A stretch of 64,000 nucleotides of DNA from JBBIQS01 sp037442205. Lineage in GTDB: Bacteria > Myxococcota > Myxococcia > Myxococcales > UBA5297. The stretch is taken from assembly GCA_037442205.1 (NCBI GenBank), contig JBBIQS010000023.1, positions 1-64,000 on the forward strand. Direction: 5' to 3'. Shown in pieces: positions 19,901 through 27,400 of this stretch. The notes beneath the pieces were generated by a model that saw nothing but the letters and a program-made list of their open reading frames with translations, did not search any database and had not been told where the DNA came from. The translations under genes were made by a program, and so were the position numbers. The first letter of the stretch is position 1; each line of letters begins with the position of its first letter.

Positions 19901-20130
19901 CCTCCGCCGCACACCCCGCTGGCGCAGTCGGTCGCCGCCGAGCAGGCCTTGCCGTCGGCGCAAGCAGGGCAGGTGCCGCCTCCGCAGTCCACGTCGGTCT
20001 CGACGTCATTCTGCACGCCGTCGGTGCAGGTGGGAGGTGGTTCATTCTTTGGCCCGCACCCCGCCCCGAGGAGCAGCCCGAGCGCTCCGAGGATCACCAT
20101 GCCGGTCTGAAGCGCCGCCGAGCGTTTCAT
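13507..20130 (-). CDS. Giant YD-repeat (Rhs-type) lipoprotein with Cys-rich and NHL regions
   Basis: A 2207-residue exported lipoprotein. The start MKRSAALQTG has an AAAGGA site and a lipobox LGAGC with Cys25. In order: Cys-rich repeats at residues 35-248 (four full units of CTDGVKNGSESDVDCGGG type and one half unit); a short carboxypeptidase-regulatory-like domain (VLRGKVLDRAGAPISGVEI); a beta-rich region; NHL-like repeats near 860-1180 (LALGPDGSLYIADGQNFRVR); YD repeats near 1200-2000 (FSYDAAGRL, YGYDAQGRLTSRTD); and an Rhs core ending RDYEPASGRWTGRDPLL and NPLALRDPSGL. The last 141 residues are Gly/Ser-rich and match no toxin I know. No immunity gene follows. It probably forms a cell-surface shell; its role is unknown. 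Confidence 0.85.
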   Translation of the reverse strand: MKRSAALQTGMVILGALGLLLGAGCGPKNEPPPTCTDGVQNDVETDVDCGGGTCPACADGKACSAATDCASGVCGGGICLASTCADGVKNGSETDSDCGGGACPGCAAGKACAAGTDCASRVCSGGTCQASICTDDVKNGSESDVDCGGGSCPGCVDGKVCRTATDCASGVCTGGVCKPCSIGAECASGVCTAGVCQPPTCTDREMNGSESDVDCGGGTCPGCANGQRCAIPADCLSGSCVAQMCLPPDPAAVAPAIDPTVPTGFDTEVGFLYGGRNPIQTGVAPGSLDPKRVAVLRGKVLDRAGAPISGVEITALGYPELGHTYTRADGAFDLAVNGGGPVTLSYQKSGLLPLQRQLSAPWRDFAWAPDVVMIALDGRVTAVDLGSSTGIQLAQGNPVTDADGNRQATMLFSPGTTAAMTVGQSTQVLSSLHVRATEYTVGNRGPQAMPGELPPSSGYTYAVELSADEGLIAGATEVKFSKPVITYLDNFLNFPAGSLVPVGYYDRSTSSWAPSPHGLVIQVLSVTAGLADLDVDGSSTPASAAALAALEITDAERQQIAGLYLPGKSLWRVPIAHFSPWDFNWPYTLPTDAARPAPPPPEPKAPEDPCEASGSVIGCEGQTLGERLPVNGTPFTLTYQSDRAGTFADSKKIPVTGAQVPSTLKRIELELQVGGRSFKTTLQPSANLGYDFAWDGLDAYGRKLEGAQKLDVRIGYVYDAVYASPTSPLSTTGAAQSWFEPFYLFPAGPFPVADRMRNEISLWSDWFTAVAGDRSTSAVGAWTNPKVELGGWSLSAHHVYNPETHALYLGDGRTATSGALAGVIADVVGNGAVGFPVTGVPATESPLGAPVGGLAVAPDGTLFLSQKNCVLRIGADGMLTVYAGGCANPGFSGDSGPATQAQLDHVGQIALGPDGSLYIADGQNFRVRRVDPSGILTTVAGNGTAPPARCNGDDDGPATQVSISPISLAVGRDGRLYVGDAKNKVRAVGANGIIHTVVGRCAADTSYAGPAVDGALGTWVTALLPSGLAVGPDNSLFVYDGPAGTVWRIESDGILHTFAGGGPCGASSADGAPAAGARLPPLGALALGADGSLLLSEVNELDASCQPAATGRVRRVTLDGKLTTVAGIAVPFPAGGEKAGPPGNGGSALQAIMTPGALALGPDGSLNLADANSGTIRRVRPPPAEAASGNFLVPAQDGREIYVFDSSGRHLQTLDALTGRLRYRFGYDGAGALASVTDGDGNVTTVSRNTAGLPTAIVASGGQTTSLALDANGYLSGVTDPAGATTLLGADSRGLLTSLTDPGGGVHHFSYDAAGRLLKDENPAGGFSALSRSALDGGQGFQIEVASALGRTSTFQLLAPAGGGRMRINTSPAGAITRVTVAADGSQSITRPDGTVVTTRTGPDARFGMLAPIPASLTVTTPAGLSARVATSVAATLANPSDPTRLASYRETVTLNGQGATRSFDAATRQLTEASAAGRTTVSTLDAAGRLVSLQADPNLTPGSFSYDAAGRMTRAAQGGQSATYGYDAQGRLTSRTDAAGGVTRYGRDAAGRLTSVTLSSGRTFRFGYDANGNRTRVTMPGGAIHGLSYTATNLFAGYAPPAGGSYADQYDLDGALQLATLPSGRKVGTAYDFGGRMSAVTTSEATDSYSYADGTDRVASLTRTPAGGGSPQALDFTYDGSLLTGASFSGPAAGSFAYSYDANFFVVGMRLDAQPAVAIARDADGLVTGWGSFTFTRGGPAATTSRISDGTFAEAITLDSLGRLQGRTSTVGAVALFQSQLTYDSVGRIATKTETMPGTTHLWTYAYDADGQLTQVTRDGTLAEDYAYDTDGNRTRSTPSGTAEAASYDAQDQLVQRGSATYRYDADGNLAQRGGDAFAYGTRGELLRYLPASGPAVSYGYDGLRRRVSRSDAAGTTQFLYGNLSAPFQVTHERDPSGVLTAFYYDEGGRLMALERGGVRYYVGSDQVGTPRVIADASGAVLRAVEYDAFGRIVADSAPGFDLPVGFAGGLWDPASGLVRFGLRDYEPASGRWTGRDPLLFDGPEGNLYLYAGNNPLALRDPSGLFSIGGSLYAGLGAGGKISITSKGVSFCVEAGVGLGESVSVDPMGELDSNSAALKASAAVSAGKFGASLEGSLKLSECGLSKEASLGATVGPVSATADLLSGGVSVSGEHEAGEKGGLKMETKVGESAQIKASAQVCKQIKF
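19387..20028 (-). repeat. Cys-rich tandem repeat region inside the YD lipoprotein
   Basis: About 214 residues are built from a 47-49-residue unit with the pattern C-x-D-G-V-K-N-G-S-E-(T/S)-D-V-D-C-G-G-G-x-C-P-x-C, then G-K-x-C, T-D-C-A-S-G-V-C and G-G-x-C. There are four full copies and one truncated copy (CSIGAECASGVCTAG) between units three and four. The even cysteine count and spacing point to a rigid disulfide-bonded stalk next to the lipid anchor. Confidence 0.8.
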
Positions 20131-20213
20131 GCGCGTGTCCTTTGCGGGGTGACGAAGGTTCTGAGAGTCCATGGCTGCTCCAGAAGAGAGATGGAGTCGA
20201 AGCAGGTGAGCCC

Positions 20214-20236
20214 GGCCCGCCGAGCCTCGGCGGGCC
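20214..20236 (-). terminator. Perfect GC hairpin after the kelch gene
   Basis: The sequence has 11-base perfectly complementary arms (GGCCCGCCGAG and CTCGGCGGGCC) around a single central base, starting 10 bases past the kelch gene stop. It sits between two large same-strand genes and may end the upstream transcript. There is no T-tract. Confidence 0.45.
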
Positions 20237-20246
20237 GCTGAGTGGC

Positions 20247-20354
20247 TCAGGCCCGGCCTCGAGGGCGCCTGCGCCACGCCAGGACCGGGAACAGGAAGGC
20301 GAGGTCCAGGACCGCCCCACCGCCGCCCCCGCTGCAGCCGCAGCCGCTCTGCGT
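20247..20354 (-). other. MYXO-CTERM type sorting signal (protein region)
   Basis: The last 35 or so residues have the tripartite form expected for myxosortase substrates: the invariant Gly-Cys pair within QSGCGCSGG, a hydrophobic stretch (AVLDLAFLFPVLAW) and a basic end (RRRPRGRA). The hydrophobic part is short and holds an Asp, so it is a slightly weak example. It is the strongest taxonomic marker in the window. Confidence 0.7.
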
Positions 20355-23300
20355 CCCGATCCCGTTGTCGCCCGCACCGGCGTCGGGCGGCGAGCCACCG
20401 TCGGTCGCGGGCCCGGCGTCGAGGTCCGAGCCGGCGTCGGCCCCCGGGCTCGCGTCGAGCGCCGTAGCGCCGTCCCCGCTCGCGCTGGCGTCGAGTGCCG
20501 CCCCGCCATCCCCGCCGGCGTCCGCCTCGCCTGCGTCCACCGTTCCGCCGCCGTCCACCGCCGCCCCGCCATCCGCGCCGCCGTTCGCATCTGCTGCCCC
20601 GCCGCCATCGAGCTGTGGGCCCCCGTCGGCGGACCCGACGCAGCTTCCCTCCTGGCAGGTCCCGCCCGGGCAGGCCGTGCCATTCGCGAGGGCGGAGTTC
20701 GTGCAGCCTGTGACCGAGTCGCAGACCGCAACGTGACAGGCATCGGGCGGGGTACAGCTGACCGGGCCGCCTCCCGTGCAGGCTCCGGACTGGCAGGTGG
20801 CGCCCTGGACGCAGACGTCGGCGGCGCTGCAGGCCGTGCCGTTGGCGGCCGTCCCGCAGGTGCCGTCAGCCGCCGCCCCTGCGGCGACGGCGCAGGCCAG
20901 GCAATCGCTCGGGCTTCCCCCTCCGCAGGCGGTATCGCAGCACACCCCGTCGGCGCAGAAGCCACTCTTGCAGTCATCGGGGAGGGCGCAGGGATCGCCC
21001 AGGGGGCTCTTGGGGTAGCGCTCGGCGCTGGCCACGAACCCGCTGGCCTCGCTGTACCCGCCCGCCGCCAGCACGATGCCGCTGGGGAGCAGGGTGGCAG
21101 TGTGGAAGTAGCGGGAGCTGATGAGCTGCTCGACGGGGCTCCATCTCCCGCCCGCGGGGTCGAAGAGCTCGGCGCTGACCAGGGAGCTGGTGCCTCCGTA
21201 GCCTCCCACCACCAGCACCTTCCCGCCGGGGAGCGCGGCGGCGGCGTGGAGCCAGCGGGCGCTGCCCATGGCCCCGGTCTGGCTCCAGGTCCCCGCGGCC
21301 GGGTCGTAGAGCTCGGCGCTGGCGAGCAGGCCGGTGCCGCCCCAGCCTCCCGCGACCAGCACCCGTCCATCCGGCAGCGGGGTCGCACTGTGGTCGTGGC
21401 GGGCGTCGGCCAGCGGTGCGGTGGCGCTCCAGGCGCCGCCGGCCGGGTCGTAGAGCTCGGCGCTGGAGATGGGGCCGCTGCTGCTGGAGCCGCCCGCCAC
21501 CAGCACTTGACCGCCGGGGAGGAGGGTCGCGGTGTGGGTGTCGCGTGCGGTGAGCAGAGAGCCGGTGGCGCTCCAGGTCCCGCGGGCGGGGTCGTAGCGC
21601 TCGGCGCTGGCCAGCGGTCCGCTGGCGCCGCGGCCGGCCGCCACCAGCACCGTGCCGTCCGGGAGCAGGGTGGCGGTGTGGTGGAAGCGCGGACCGGCCA
21701 TGGCCCCGGTGGCGGTCCAGCTCTTGGCGGCGGGGTCGTAGAGCGTGGCGCCGGAGAGAGGGTTGGCACCGTCGTAGCCGCCGGCGACCAGCACTTTTCC
21801 GTCGGGAAGCCGGGTGGCGCTGTGGAATGCACGAGCGACGGCCATCGCCCCTGAGGCGCCCCAGGTCTCAGTCTTGGGGTTGAAGCGCTCGGCGCTGGCG
21901 GTCGGGCCGCGGATTCCCACTCCGCCCGCCGCCAGCACCTCGCCGTCGGCGAGCAGGGTGGCGGTGTGGCCGTAGCGCGCGGCCGCCGGCGGGCCCACCG
22001 CGCTCCAGGTCTCGGCCGCAGGGGTATAGAGCTCGGCGCTCGCGACCCAGTCCTCGACCGTGCTACTTCCATAGGAGGTCCAGGAGGCGCCGCCGGCGAC
22101 CAGCACCTGGCCGCTCTGGAGCAAGGTCGCTGAGTGACCGTGGCGCCCGTTCCCCAACGGGAAGGTGGCGCTCCACTTCCCCGAGGTCGGATCGTAGAGC
22201 TGGCACGAGGACAGGTCCGTAATTGTGAGCGTGTTCCAGTCGTACAAATCCCCGCCGGCCACCAGCACCTTGCCGTTGGGCAGCAGCGTGACGGAGGAGC
22301 GGGAGCGCGGGGCGAGCGCCCAGTCAGCGACCCAGGCGTTCGACGCAGGGTCGTAGAACTGCACCCCGTAGGCGCTGTTCGCTGAGCCACTTGCCAGGAG
22401 GACTTTCCCGTTGGGGAGGAGGGCGGCGGTGTCCCGAGAATGGCCGATGTAGTTGTTGCGCATGATGCCGGTGGCGGTCCACCTCTGCGTGGCAGGGTCG
22501 TAGACTTCCGCGGAACCCATAGACGTTTGACCGCCTGCCACCAGCACCCTGCCGTCCTGGAGGCGGGTGGCGGAAGCCTGGTAGCGCCCGGTGGTCAGGT
22601 TGCCGGTGGCGGTGAAGCGCCCGGTCGCGGGGTCGAAGAGCTCGGCGTTGCTGAGTTGCCCCCCGCTATACCAGTCGTACCCCCCCGCCAGGAGCACCTG
22701 GCCGTTCTGGAGGAGCGTTGCGGAGTGGTCGGCGCGTCCGGTGATCATGCTGAAGAACCAGGTCGAGAAGGTCCCGCTCGCCGGGTCATAGATCTCGACT
22801 GACTTCAGCGCCGCGCCGCCGGCGCCGGAGCCGCCGGCCACCAGCACCTTGCCGCTTGACAGGAGGGTGGCCGTGAAGCCGCCCCGCGGGGTCACCAACG
22901 AGCCGGTGGCGCTCCAGGTGCTGCTGGCTGGGTCGTAGAGCTCGGCGGTGGCGCTGCCGCCGCCCACGACCAGCACCTTGCCGCTGGGGAGCAGGGTCGC
23001 GGTGTGCTTGAAACGGGCCCGGGACATGGCGCCGACCGAGACCCAACCCGGATCGAGCAGCACTGGGAAGGCCGCCGGACTTCCAAGCAGCTCCACCCGG
23101 ATCCGGAAGCGGTGGTCGCCAAGCCGCGCGACCACCAACCGTCCCATCACCGTGCTCCCTTTGGCGTCCAGACCCTCCGGCTGCGGGGACTTCAGGAGCG
23201 GCTTGCCCGCCGCGTCCACGGCCACCAGCCCGAATCCGCTCCCGTCCAGCACCAGATCGGCTACTCCCGGGCCGGTCTCCACCTCGTAGCTGAGCTCCTG

Positions 23301-23813
23301 CAGGGCGCGCGCGTCGCGAAGGTGCAGGTACTCCTCCACCCGCACCGGCGAGACTTCGTAGATCCGGTCGAGGCCCTGCTTCGCGCCCGGGTAGACCAGG
23401 CGCCCGTCCACCACCTGCGCCTGCGCCGTGCTGGAGGCCCCCGCCATCCGCTCCTTCAGCCACACTCCGTTGCGGCCTTCGACCGCCACCCGCGCCTGTC
23501 CGGCGGCGTGGGCCGGAAACTGGTTGGCGAGACGATCCATCCTCGCCTGGGTCCATGTCCCGAGCCCAGGGAGCTGGGGCGCAGGCACGTCCCTCGGACT
23601 CGCCGACAGGGCCCCGTCCGCGCCCGCCTCGAACGAGGCACTCCAGGGGCCGGCAAAGTAGCTGAGCTTGCGCGCCTCTCCTGCGCTTCCTGGCACGGTG
23701 CGTTGAAACCGATCGCCGATGGCCCGGACCAGGGCACGGCCCTCGGGCTGGGTCGAGCAACCTACCGCCGTGCTCCCCACTGCCAGCAGCAACGCCAAGG
23801 TCGAATTTCGCAT
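20247..23813 (-). CDS. Kelch-motif lipoprotein with MYXO-CTERM type sorting tail
   Basis: An 1188-residue surface protein. The start MRNSTLALLLAVGSTAVGC gives a lipobox with Cys19. After an N-terminal domain of about 200 residues come some 14 kelch-type repeats of about 50 residues, recognised by LLPSGKVLVVGG / AELYDPA...W.ATG patterns, enough for two beta propellers. Then follows a Cys-rich segment (CKSGFCADGVCCDTACGGG), an Asp/Gly/Ala-rich linker of about 110 residues, and the C-terminus GCGCSGGGGG, a short hydrophobic stretch and WRRRPRGRA. That end matches the MYXO-CTERM sorting signal cut by myxosortase. Having both a lipobox and this tail is odd. The target is unknown; kelch propellers usually bind protein or sugar. 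Confidence 0.85.
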   Translation of the reverse strand: MRNSTLALLLAVGSTAVGCSTQPEGRALVRAIGDRFQRTVPGSAGEARKLSYFAGPWSASFEAGADGALSASPRDVPAPQLPGLGTWTQARMDRLANQFPAHAAGQARVAVEGRNGVWLKERMAGASSTAQAQVVDGRLVYPGAKQGLDRIYEVSPVRVEEYLHLRDARALQELSYEVETGPGVADLVLDGSGFGLVAVDAAGKPLLKSPQPEGLDAKGSTVMGRLVVARLGDHRFRIRVELLGSPAAFPVLLDPGWVSVGAMSRARFKHTATLLPSGKVLVVGGGSATAELYDPASSTWSATGSLVTPRGGFTATLLSSGKVLVAGGSGAGGAALKSVEIYDPASGTFSTWFFSMITGRADHSATLLQNGQVLLAGGYDWYSGGQLSNAELFDPATGRFTATGNLTTGRYQASATRLQDGRVLVAGGQTSMGSAEVYDPATQRWTATGIMRNNYIGHSRDTAALLPNGKVLLASGSANSAYGVQFYDPASNAWVADWALAPRSRSSVTLLPNGKVLVAGGDLYDWNTLTITDLSSCQLYDPTSGKWSATFPLGNGRHGHSATLLQSGQVLVAGGASWTSYGSSTVEDWVASAELYTPAAETWSAVGPPAAARYGHTATLLADGEVLAAGGVGIRGPTASAERFNPKTETWGASGAMAVARAFHSATRLPDGKVLVAGGYDGANPLSGATLYDPAAKSWTATGAMAGPRFHHTATLLPDGTVLVAAGRGASGPLASAERYDPARGTWSATGSLLTARDTHTATLLPGGQVLVAGGSSSSGPISSAELYDPAGGAWSATAPLADARHDHSATPLPDGRVLVAGGWGGTGLLASAELYDPAAGTWSQTGAMGSARWLHAAAALPGGKVLVVGGYGGTSSLVSAELFDPAGGRWSPVEQLISSRYFHTATLLPSGIVLAAGGYSEASGFVASAERYPKSPLGDPCALPDDCKSGFCADGVCCDTACGGGSPSDCLACAVAAGAAADGTCGTAANGTACSAADVCVQGATCQSGACTGGGPVSCTPPDACHVAVCDSVTGCTNSALANGTACPGGTCQEGSCVGSADGGPQLDGGGAADANGGADGGAAVDGGGTVDAGEADAGGDGGAALDASASGDGATALDASPGADAGSDLDAGPATDGGSPPDAGAGDNGIGTQSGCGCSGGGGGAVLDLAFLFPVLAWRRRPRGRA

Positions 23814-24380
23814 GGGTCCAACCTTCCGATGCGGAGAAGATGTTCGGGCTCTGACGTTCGGCTCAGAGACTACGACGATTTTCGCCCTGATTAAGGTGGC
23901 GAATGGTCGGCGCCGCCCGAACAGCCCGTCCCCGACCCTCGTCAAAGGGTTCGCTGCGTCTGGCGCCGTCACGGCGCGCCGGAATGCTCGACCCGGGCGG
24001 CCAGCGGGCTCGGCGCGGACGGTCGTCCGAGATGGGCCCATCGCGAAGCCGGGGCGGGGCCGGCCTGTGAAGCATCGGGTGTCAGTCGGAGTCCGCCAGG
24101 TCAGCGGCGCGCGGAATGTCCAGGGCGAAGCGCACCGGGGCGCCAACGCAGCACGCGCACCGGGGGGAGCAGGTTGAACTGGGTATAGGGTGGCTCGCGG
24201 ATGCCCAGTTTGAGGCGCGATCCCAAGGCCGGATGCTGGAAGGCGAGCGGAAAGTCCGTGAGCGGCCCGGGGTTGATAGAACAAGATGGCGCAGCCGAGC
24301 CGTCCGAGGATTCATGCGACCACGAGCCGGCGGTAGGGGCTCCCGAGGAACCTGGGCGCCGAGCAGGAGAACGCGACACC
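23814..24380. other. Divergent intergenic region, kelch gene / hemerythrin
   Basis: A 567-base gap between divergent genes. It must contain both promoters. The one element I can see is the inverted repeat at 23849-23868 close to the kelch gene start. Short open frames on both strands lack ribosome sites and family features, so I call none. Confidence 0.5.
23849..23868. promoter_or_regulatory. Inverted repeat upstream of the kelch gene
   Basis: Six-base arms CTCTGA and TCAGAG flank an eight-base spacer, 36 bases upstream of the kelch start codon. It could be an operator or a hairpin in the leader. Short dyads arise by chance, so this is only a candidate. Confidence 0.25.
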
Positions 24381-24803
24381 ATGCCAATTTTCGAGCTGGA
24401 CAGCATTCCGCAGGTCGCACTGGCCTTCGTCAACGCCGATCACCGCGAGGAGGCGAGGCTCCTCAACGAGCTGGGCGCGGCGATCGAGGCGCTCGAGGCG
24501 GGGAAGGGCAGCCGCGGGGACGTGCTCGCTGCCTTCCGGCCGCTCTTTGACCACACCCGCGAGCACTTCGCCCGAGAGGAACAGGCGATGCAGCGGGTGG
24601 GCTTCCCCCCGTACCCGGTCCACAAGATGGAGCACGACCGGGTGTTGGCCGAATTGGCCGACGAGGGCCAGTCCTTCGAGCGCTCGGGCGACGCAAAGCG
24701 GCTATGGCACTATGTCTCGCAGGTGGTGCCGGCCTGGTTCATCGGCCACATCCAGAGCATGGACACGGTCACCAGCCAGTTCGTGGCGATGCGCGGCGGA
24801 TAA
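24381..24803 (+). CDS. Bacteriohemerythrin
   Basis: A 140-residue hemerythrin, a four-helix protein that binds oxygen at a di-iron centre. The ligand set is visible in order: His in NADHREEARLL, HTREHFAREEQAM with His and Glu, HKMEHDRVLAEL with His, and FIGHIQSMDTV with the last His and Asp. There is no membrane segment or fused signalling domain, so it is a free cytoplasmic protein for oxygen storage, delivery or sensing. An AGGAG sequence lies 11 bases upstream of the start. It stands alone, followed by a strong hairpin. Myxobacteria are aerobic and also encode the cbb3 oxidase seen later in the window, but a link is speculative. Confidence 0.92.
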   Translation: MPIFELDSIPQVALAFVNADHREEARLLNELGAAIEALEAGKGSRGDVLAAFRPLFDHTREHFAREEQAMQRVGFPPYPVHKMEHDRVLAELADEGQSFERSGDAKRLWHYVSQVVPAWFIGHIQSMDTVTSQFVAMRGG

Positions 24804-24810
24804 GCGGGGC

Positions 24811-24831
24811 GCAGCGGCCGGCCGCCGCTGC
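24811..24831 (+). terminator. Terminator hairpin after hemerythrin
   Basis: Eight-base perfect arms (GCAGCGGC and GCCGCTGC) with a five-base loop lie 7 bases after the stop. A second hairpin, GGGGCC-TCC-GGCCCC, follows at 24855-24869 and is trailed by TTAAG. Together they make a good terminator region. Confidence 0.55.
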
Positions 24832-24943
24832 CCGAGCGTGCTTGAATTGCATCGGGGGCCTCCGGCCCCTTAAGACTGAGCTCCTTGCCCGGCAAGACCT
24901 GACTTAGTGACTCTTTCGGGCGCCGACCACGGGGTGGGCAGCG

Positions 24944-27400
24944 ATGAGATTCAAGCGCGTCTTCGCAGCGTCGTTGATCGGGCTGTCCGCGATCCTGGGC
25001 GGCTGTCAGTGCGAGAAGCTTTTCCCGGACAAGGTGGCGATGGGCGTGGCGCGGCTGTCGGTGCGCAACGTGGGAACGGCCATTTCCCTCATCGCCAACG
25101 ACGCCAAGTGCGGCTTCGCCACCCCCGACACCATCTCCCGCGCCACCTTTTCCAGCGCGGTGGGCACCTCGGGCACCATGACCGCCCGCATCGACAACTG
25201 CACCCTCGATCTTGGGTCCTCGCTCGCGCTCATTGCCACCGACTGCTCGGGCGTCGAGACGCGGGCCATGGGCACCGTGACCGTCAGCGGCACCCAGACC
25301 ATCCGCGGGCGCATCACCGGCAACCCCAAGACCCCCATGGTCCCCGCCGCGGCGGACGCCGTCTCCTTCGATCTGACGATGACCTTCTCCAACTACGAGG
25401 TCCGCGCCAGCAACAGCAAGGCCGGCCTCAGGATCGACAGCGGTTCGGCGGCGGTGAAGGCCGAGCCGCACCTGGGCGTCTCGGCGTCGACGGGCGTTTG
25501 TGCCGTGGCTACCACGGATCTCACCGTCACCTCCATCCAGTACAGCGGCGCCCACCTCGAGGTGGACCCCGACAGCGGCTTCTTCCCGGTGGATGTTCCG
25601 TCCTCCGACTTCGGCGCGCAGGCCGGCCGGTGGAACGGACGCGAGAACGACCTGACCGGCAAGGTCACCGTCTGGGATCACGAGTCCGCCGTCCCCACCT
25701 CCGACGACCACGACGGGCTCGATCCGGCCTACAAGCGCGCCGACTTCGAGGCGGCGATTGCCTGCACCAAGGATCTCGCCCAGCCTCTGAGCTACCAGTG
25801 CGCCGATCTCGACGCGATCCTCGCCGAGAACCTGGCCCGGCTCACGGTCGCCACCTTCGGCCAGCTCGCCAACTACTTCGACGAGGACAAAGTCTGCGGC
25901 TTTGCCAGCGCCGCCGCGCAACAGGCCCAGACGATCAGCGGCGCCGACGTCGGCCTTCAGGGCGCCACGGTCCACATTCCGCTCACCACCCCGTGCGTGC
26001 TCACCTTCGACCAGCCGACGGTGATCAAAACGAGCTGCAACGGCGTGAAGACCATCGTCCAGGGCACGGTCTCGGGCACCGGCGTCAAGGAGGTCGCCGG
26101 GCTCAATACCGGCAACGCCGTGACCCCGATCGTCCCCGCCACCCGCCAGCCCTCGAACCTGACGATGCAGATGGATCTCACCGGCCTGAAGATCAGCCGT
26201 TCGGACATGCCGGTCGAGCTGCAGCTCAAGAGCGGCACGCTCTCGGGCCGCGCCAACGTGGTGCTCGGGCTCGACACCAGCCAGCACGCCTGCGCCATCA
26301 AGAGCTCGGCGGCCCAACTCGACGACATCAAGCTCGTCAACGCGGACGCGGCCATCGTCAACGACGGCAGCACCTTCGGCATGCCCTCCGCCGGCGCCGA
26401 TCTGGCCGCGGTCAATGGCCGCGTCGGCGGCCAGGAGAACGCGCTTTCCGGCTCGGTCACGCTGGGGAGCAGGAACTTCCCGGAGGGCACGGCCTCCTCG
26501 CCGCTCAAGCTCGACCCGAACTACGACTTCGCCCGCTTCCAGAGCGACGACGCGTGCCTGCCGCACTTCCAGGCCACCACCTCCGACACCGATTGCGACC
26601 TCTACCCGCTGCTGGGCGGCATCGCCGCGCGCTTGACCGTGCAGACCGCCGGGGCGATCGCCTCGCTGGTCAACGCCGACAAGCACTGCGGCTTCTCCGA
26701 CACCCTGGGCGTGCTGCTGTGGCCCTCGAGCGTGGTCGGAAATGCGGGCGAGATGGGCTCGATGACCTGGAATGTCACCGGCTGCGACGTCGGTTCGGGC
26801 GCTCCGGCGGCCTACGGCACCAACTGCCAGCAGACCGAGAGCGTGGCCAGCGGCAGCGCCTCGACCAACGCCACCCGCACCGTGCTTGGGCTGCGCGAGA
26901 AGAAGTACCTGCTGGTGGACTCCATCGTCCCCAAGGACCCGAAGTCGGTGACCATCTCCATCGACCAGGCCGTGCTCACCGAGTTCAGCTCCTACGACCT
27001 GCCGGCGAACGCGTCGTCTCCGCCGACCGCGGTTACCTGGCACAGCGGCACGCTGGCCGGCGTGGTCGAGCCCTACACCGGAGAGAACGCCACCAACCCC
27101 GGGACCTACGACATCCCCACGCCGCTGGCCGCCTTCCACAGCCTGAGCGCCACCAACGCCGACCTGACCATGGTCGCCAACGGGCTCACCTTCCGCGTCC
27201 TGGTCAACCAGGCCAGCCTCACCGCCCAGAACGGCGTGTTCCACGGCCAGGGCAACTCGATCTCCGGCGACATCACCGTGGACGGCCACGCCATCCACAT
27301 CGACCCGGGGCCGCTCAACCCGGACTACGACCAGGCGAAGTTCGACGGCAGCTACGCCTGCACCGCCGATCTGGTGACGGTGCTGCCCTCGTCGCCCTGA
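24944..27400 (+). CDS. Lipoprotein of three repeated domains of unknown family
   Basis: An 818-residue lipoprotein; the start MRFKRVFAASLIGLSAILGGC gives a lipobox with Cys21. The mature protein consists of three repeats of about 265 residues beginning near 21, 286 and 551. Each opens with a helix-like motif and a cysteine: ARLSVRNVGTAISLIANDAKCGF, ARLTVATFGQLANYFDEDKVCGF and ARLTVQTAGAIASLVNADKHCGF share the pattern ARL-(S/T)-V...D-K-x-CGF. Each closes with L-(D/N)-P-x-Y...F...AC (LDPAYKRADF, LDPNYDFARF, LNPDYDQAKF). In between, Thr/Ser-rich beta strands dominate. I do not recognise the domain. A GGGGTGGG site precedes the start. Confidence 0.8.
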   Translation: MRFKRVFAASLIGLSAILGGCQCEKLFPDKVAMGVARLSVRNVGTAISLIANDAKCGFATPDTISRATFSSAVGTSGTMTARIDNCTLDLGSSLALIATDCSGVETRAMGTVTVSGTQTIRGRITGNPKTPMVPAAADAVSFDLTMTFSNYEVRASNSKAGLRIDSGSAAVKAEPHLGVSASTGVCAVATTDLTVTSIQYSGAHLEVDPDSGFFPVDVPSSDFGAQAGRWNGRENDLTGKVTVWDHESAVPTSDDHDGLDPAYKRADFEAAIACTKDLAQPLSYQCADLDAILAENLARLTVATFGQLANYFDEDKVCGFASAAAQQAQTISGADVGLQGATVHIPLTTPCVLTFDQPTVIKTSCNGVKTIVQGTVSGTGVKEVAGLNTGNAVTPIVPATRQPSNLTMQMDLTGLKISRSDMPVELQLKSGTLSGRANVVLGLDTSQHACAIKSSAAQLDDIKLVNADAAIVNDGSTFGMPSAGADLAAVNGRVGGQENALSGSVTLGSRNFPEGTASSPLKLDPNYDFARFQSDDACLPHFQATTSDTDCDLYPLLGGIAARLTVQTAGAIASLVNADKHCGFSDTLGVLLWPSSVVGNAGEMGSMTWNVTGCDVGSGAPAAYGTNCQQTESVASGSASTNATRTVLGLREKKYLLVDSIVPKDPKSVTISIDQAVLTEFSSYDLPANASSPPTAVTWHSGTLAGVVEPYTGENATNPGTYDIPTPLAAFHSLSATNADLTMVANGLTFRVLVNQASLTAQNGVFHGQGNSISGDITVDGHAIHIDPGPLNPDYDQAKFDGSYACTADLVTVLPSSP

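Noticed and set aside
13606..20241. A 2211-residue open frame antisense to the YD lipoprotein gene
   Set aside because: It mirrors the strong codon bias of the real gene: long antisense frames are expected in such GC-rich sequence. It has no ribosome site and its translation is Gly/Arg/Val low-complexity with no domain.
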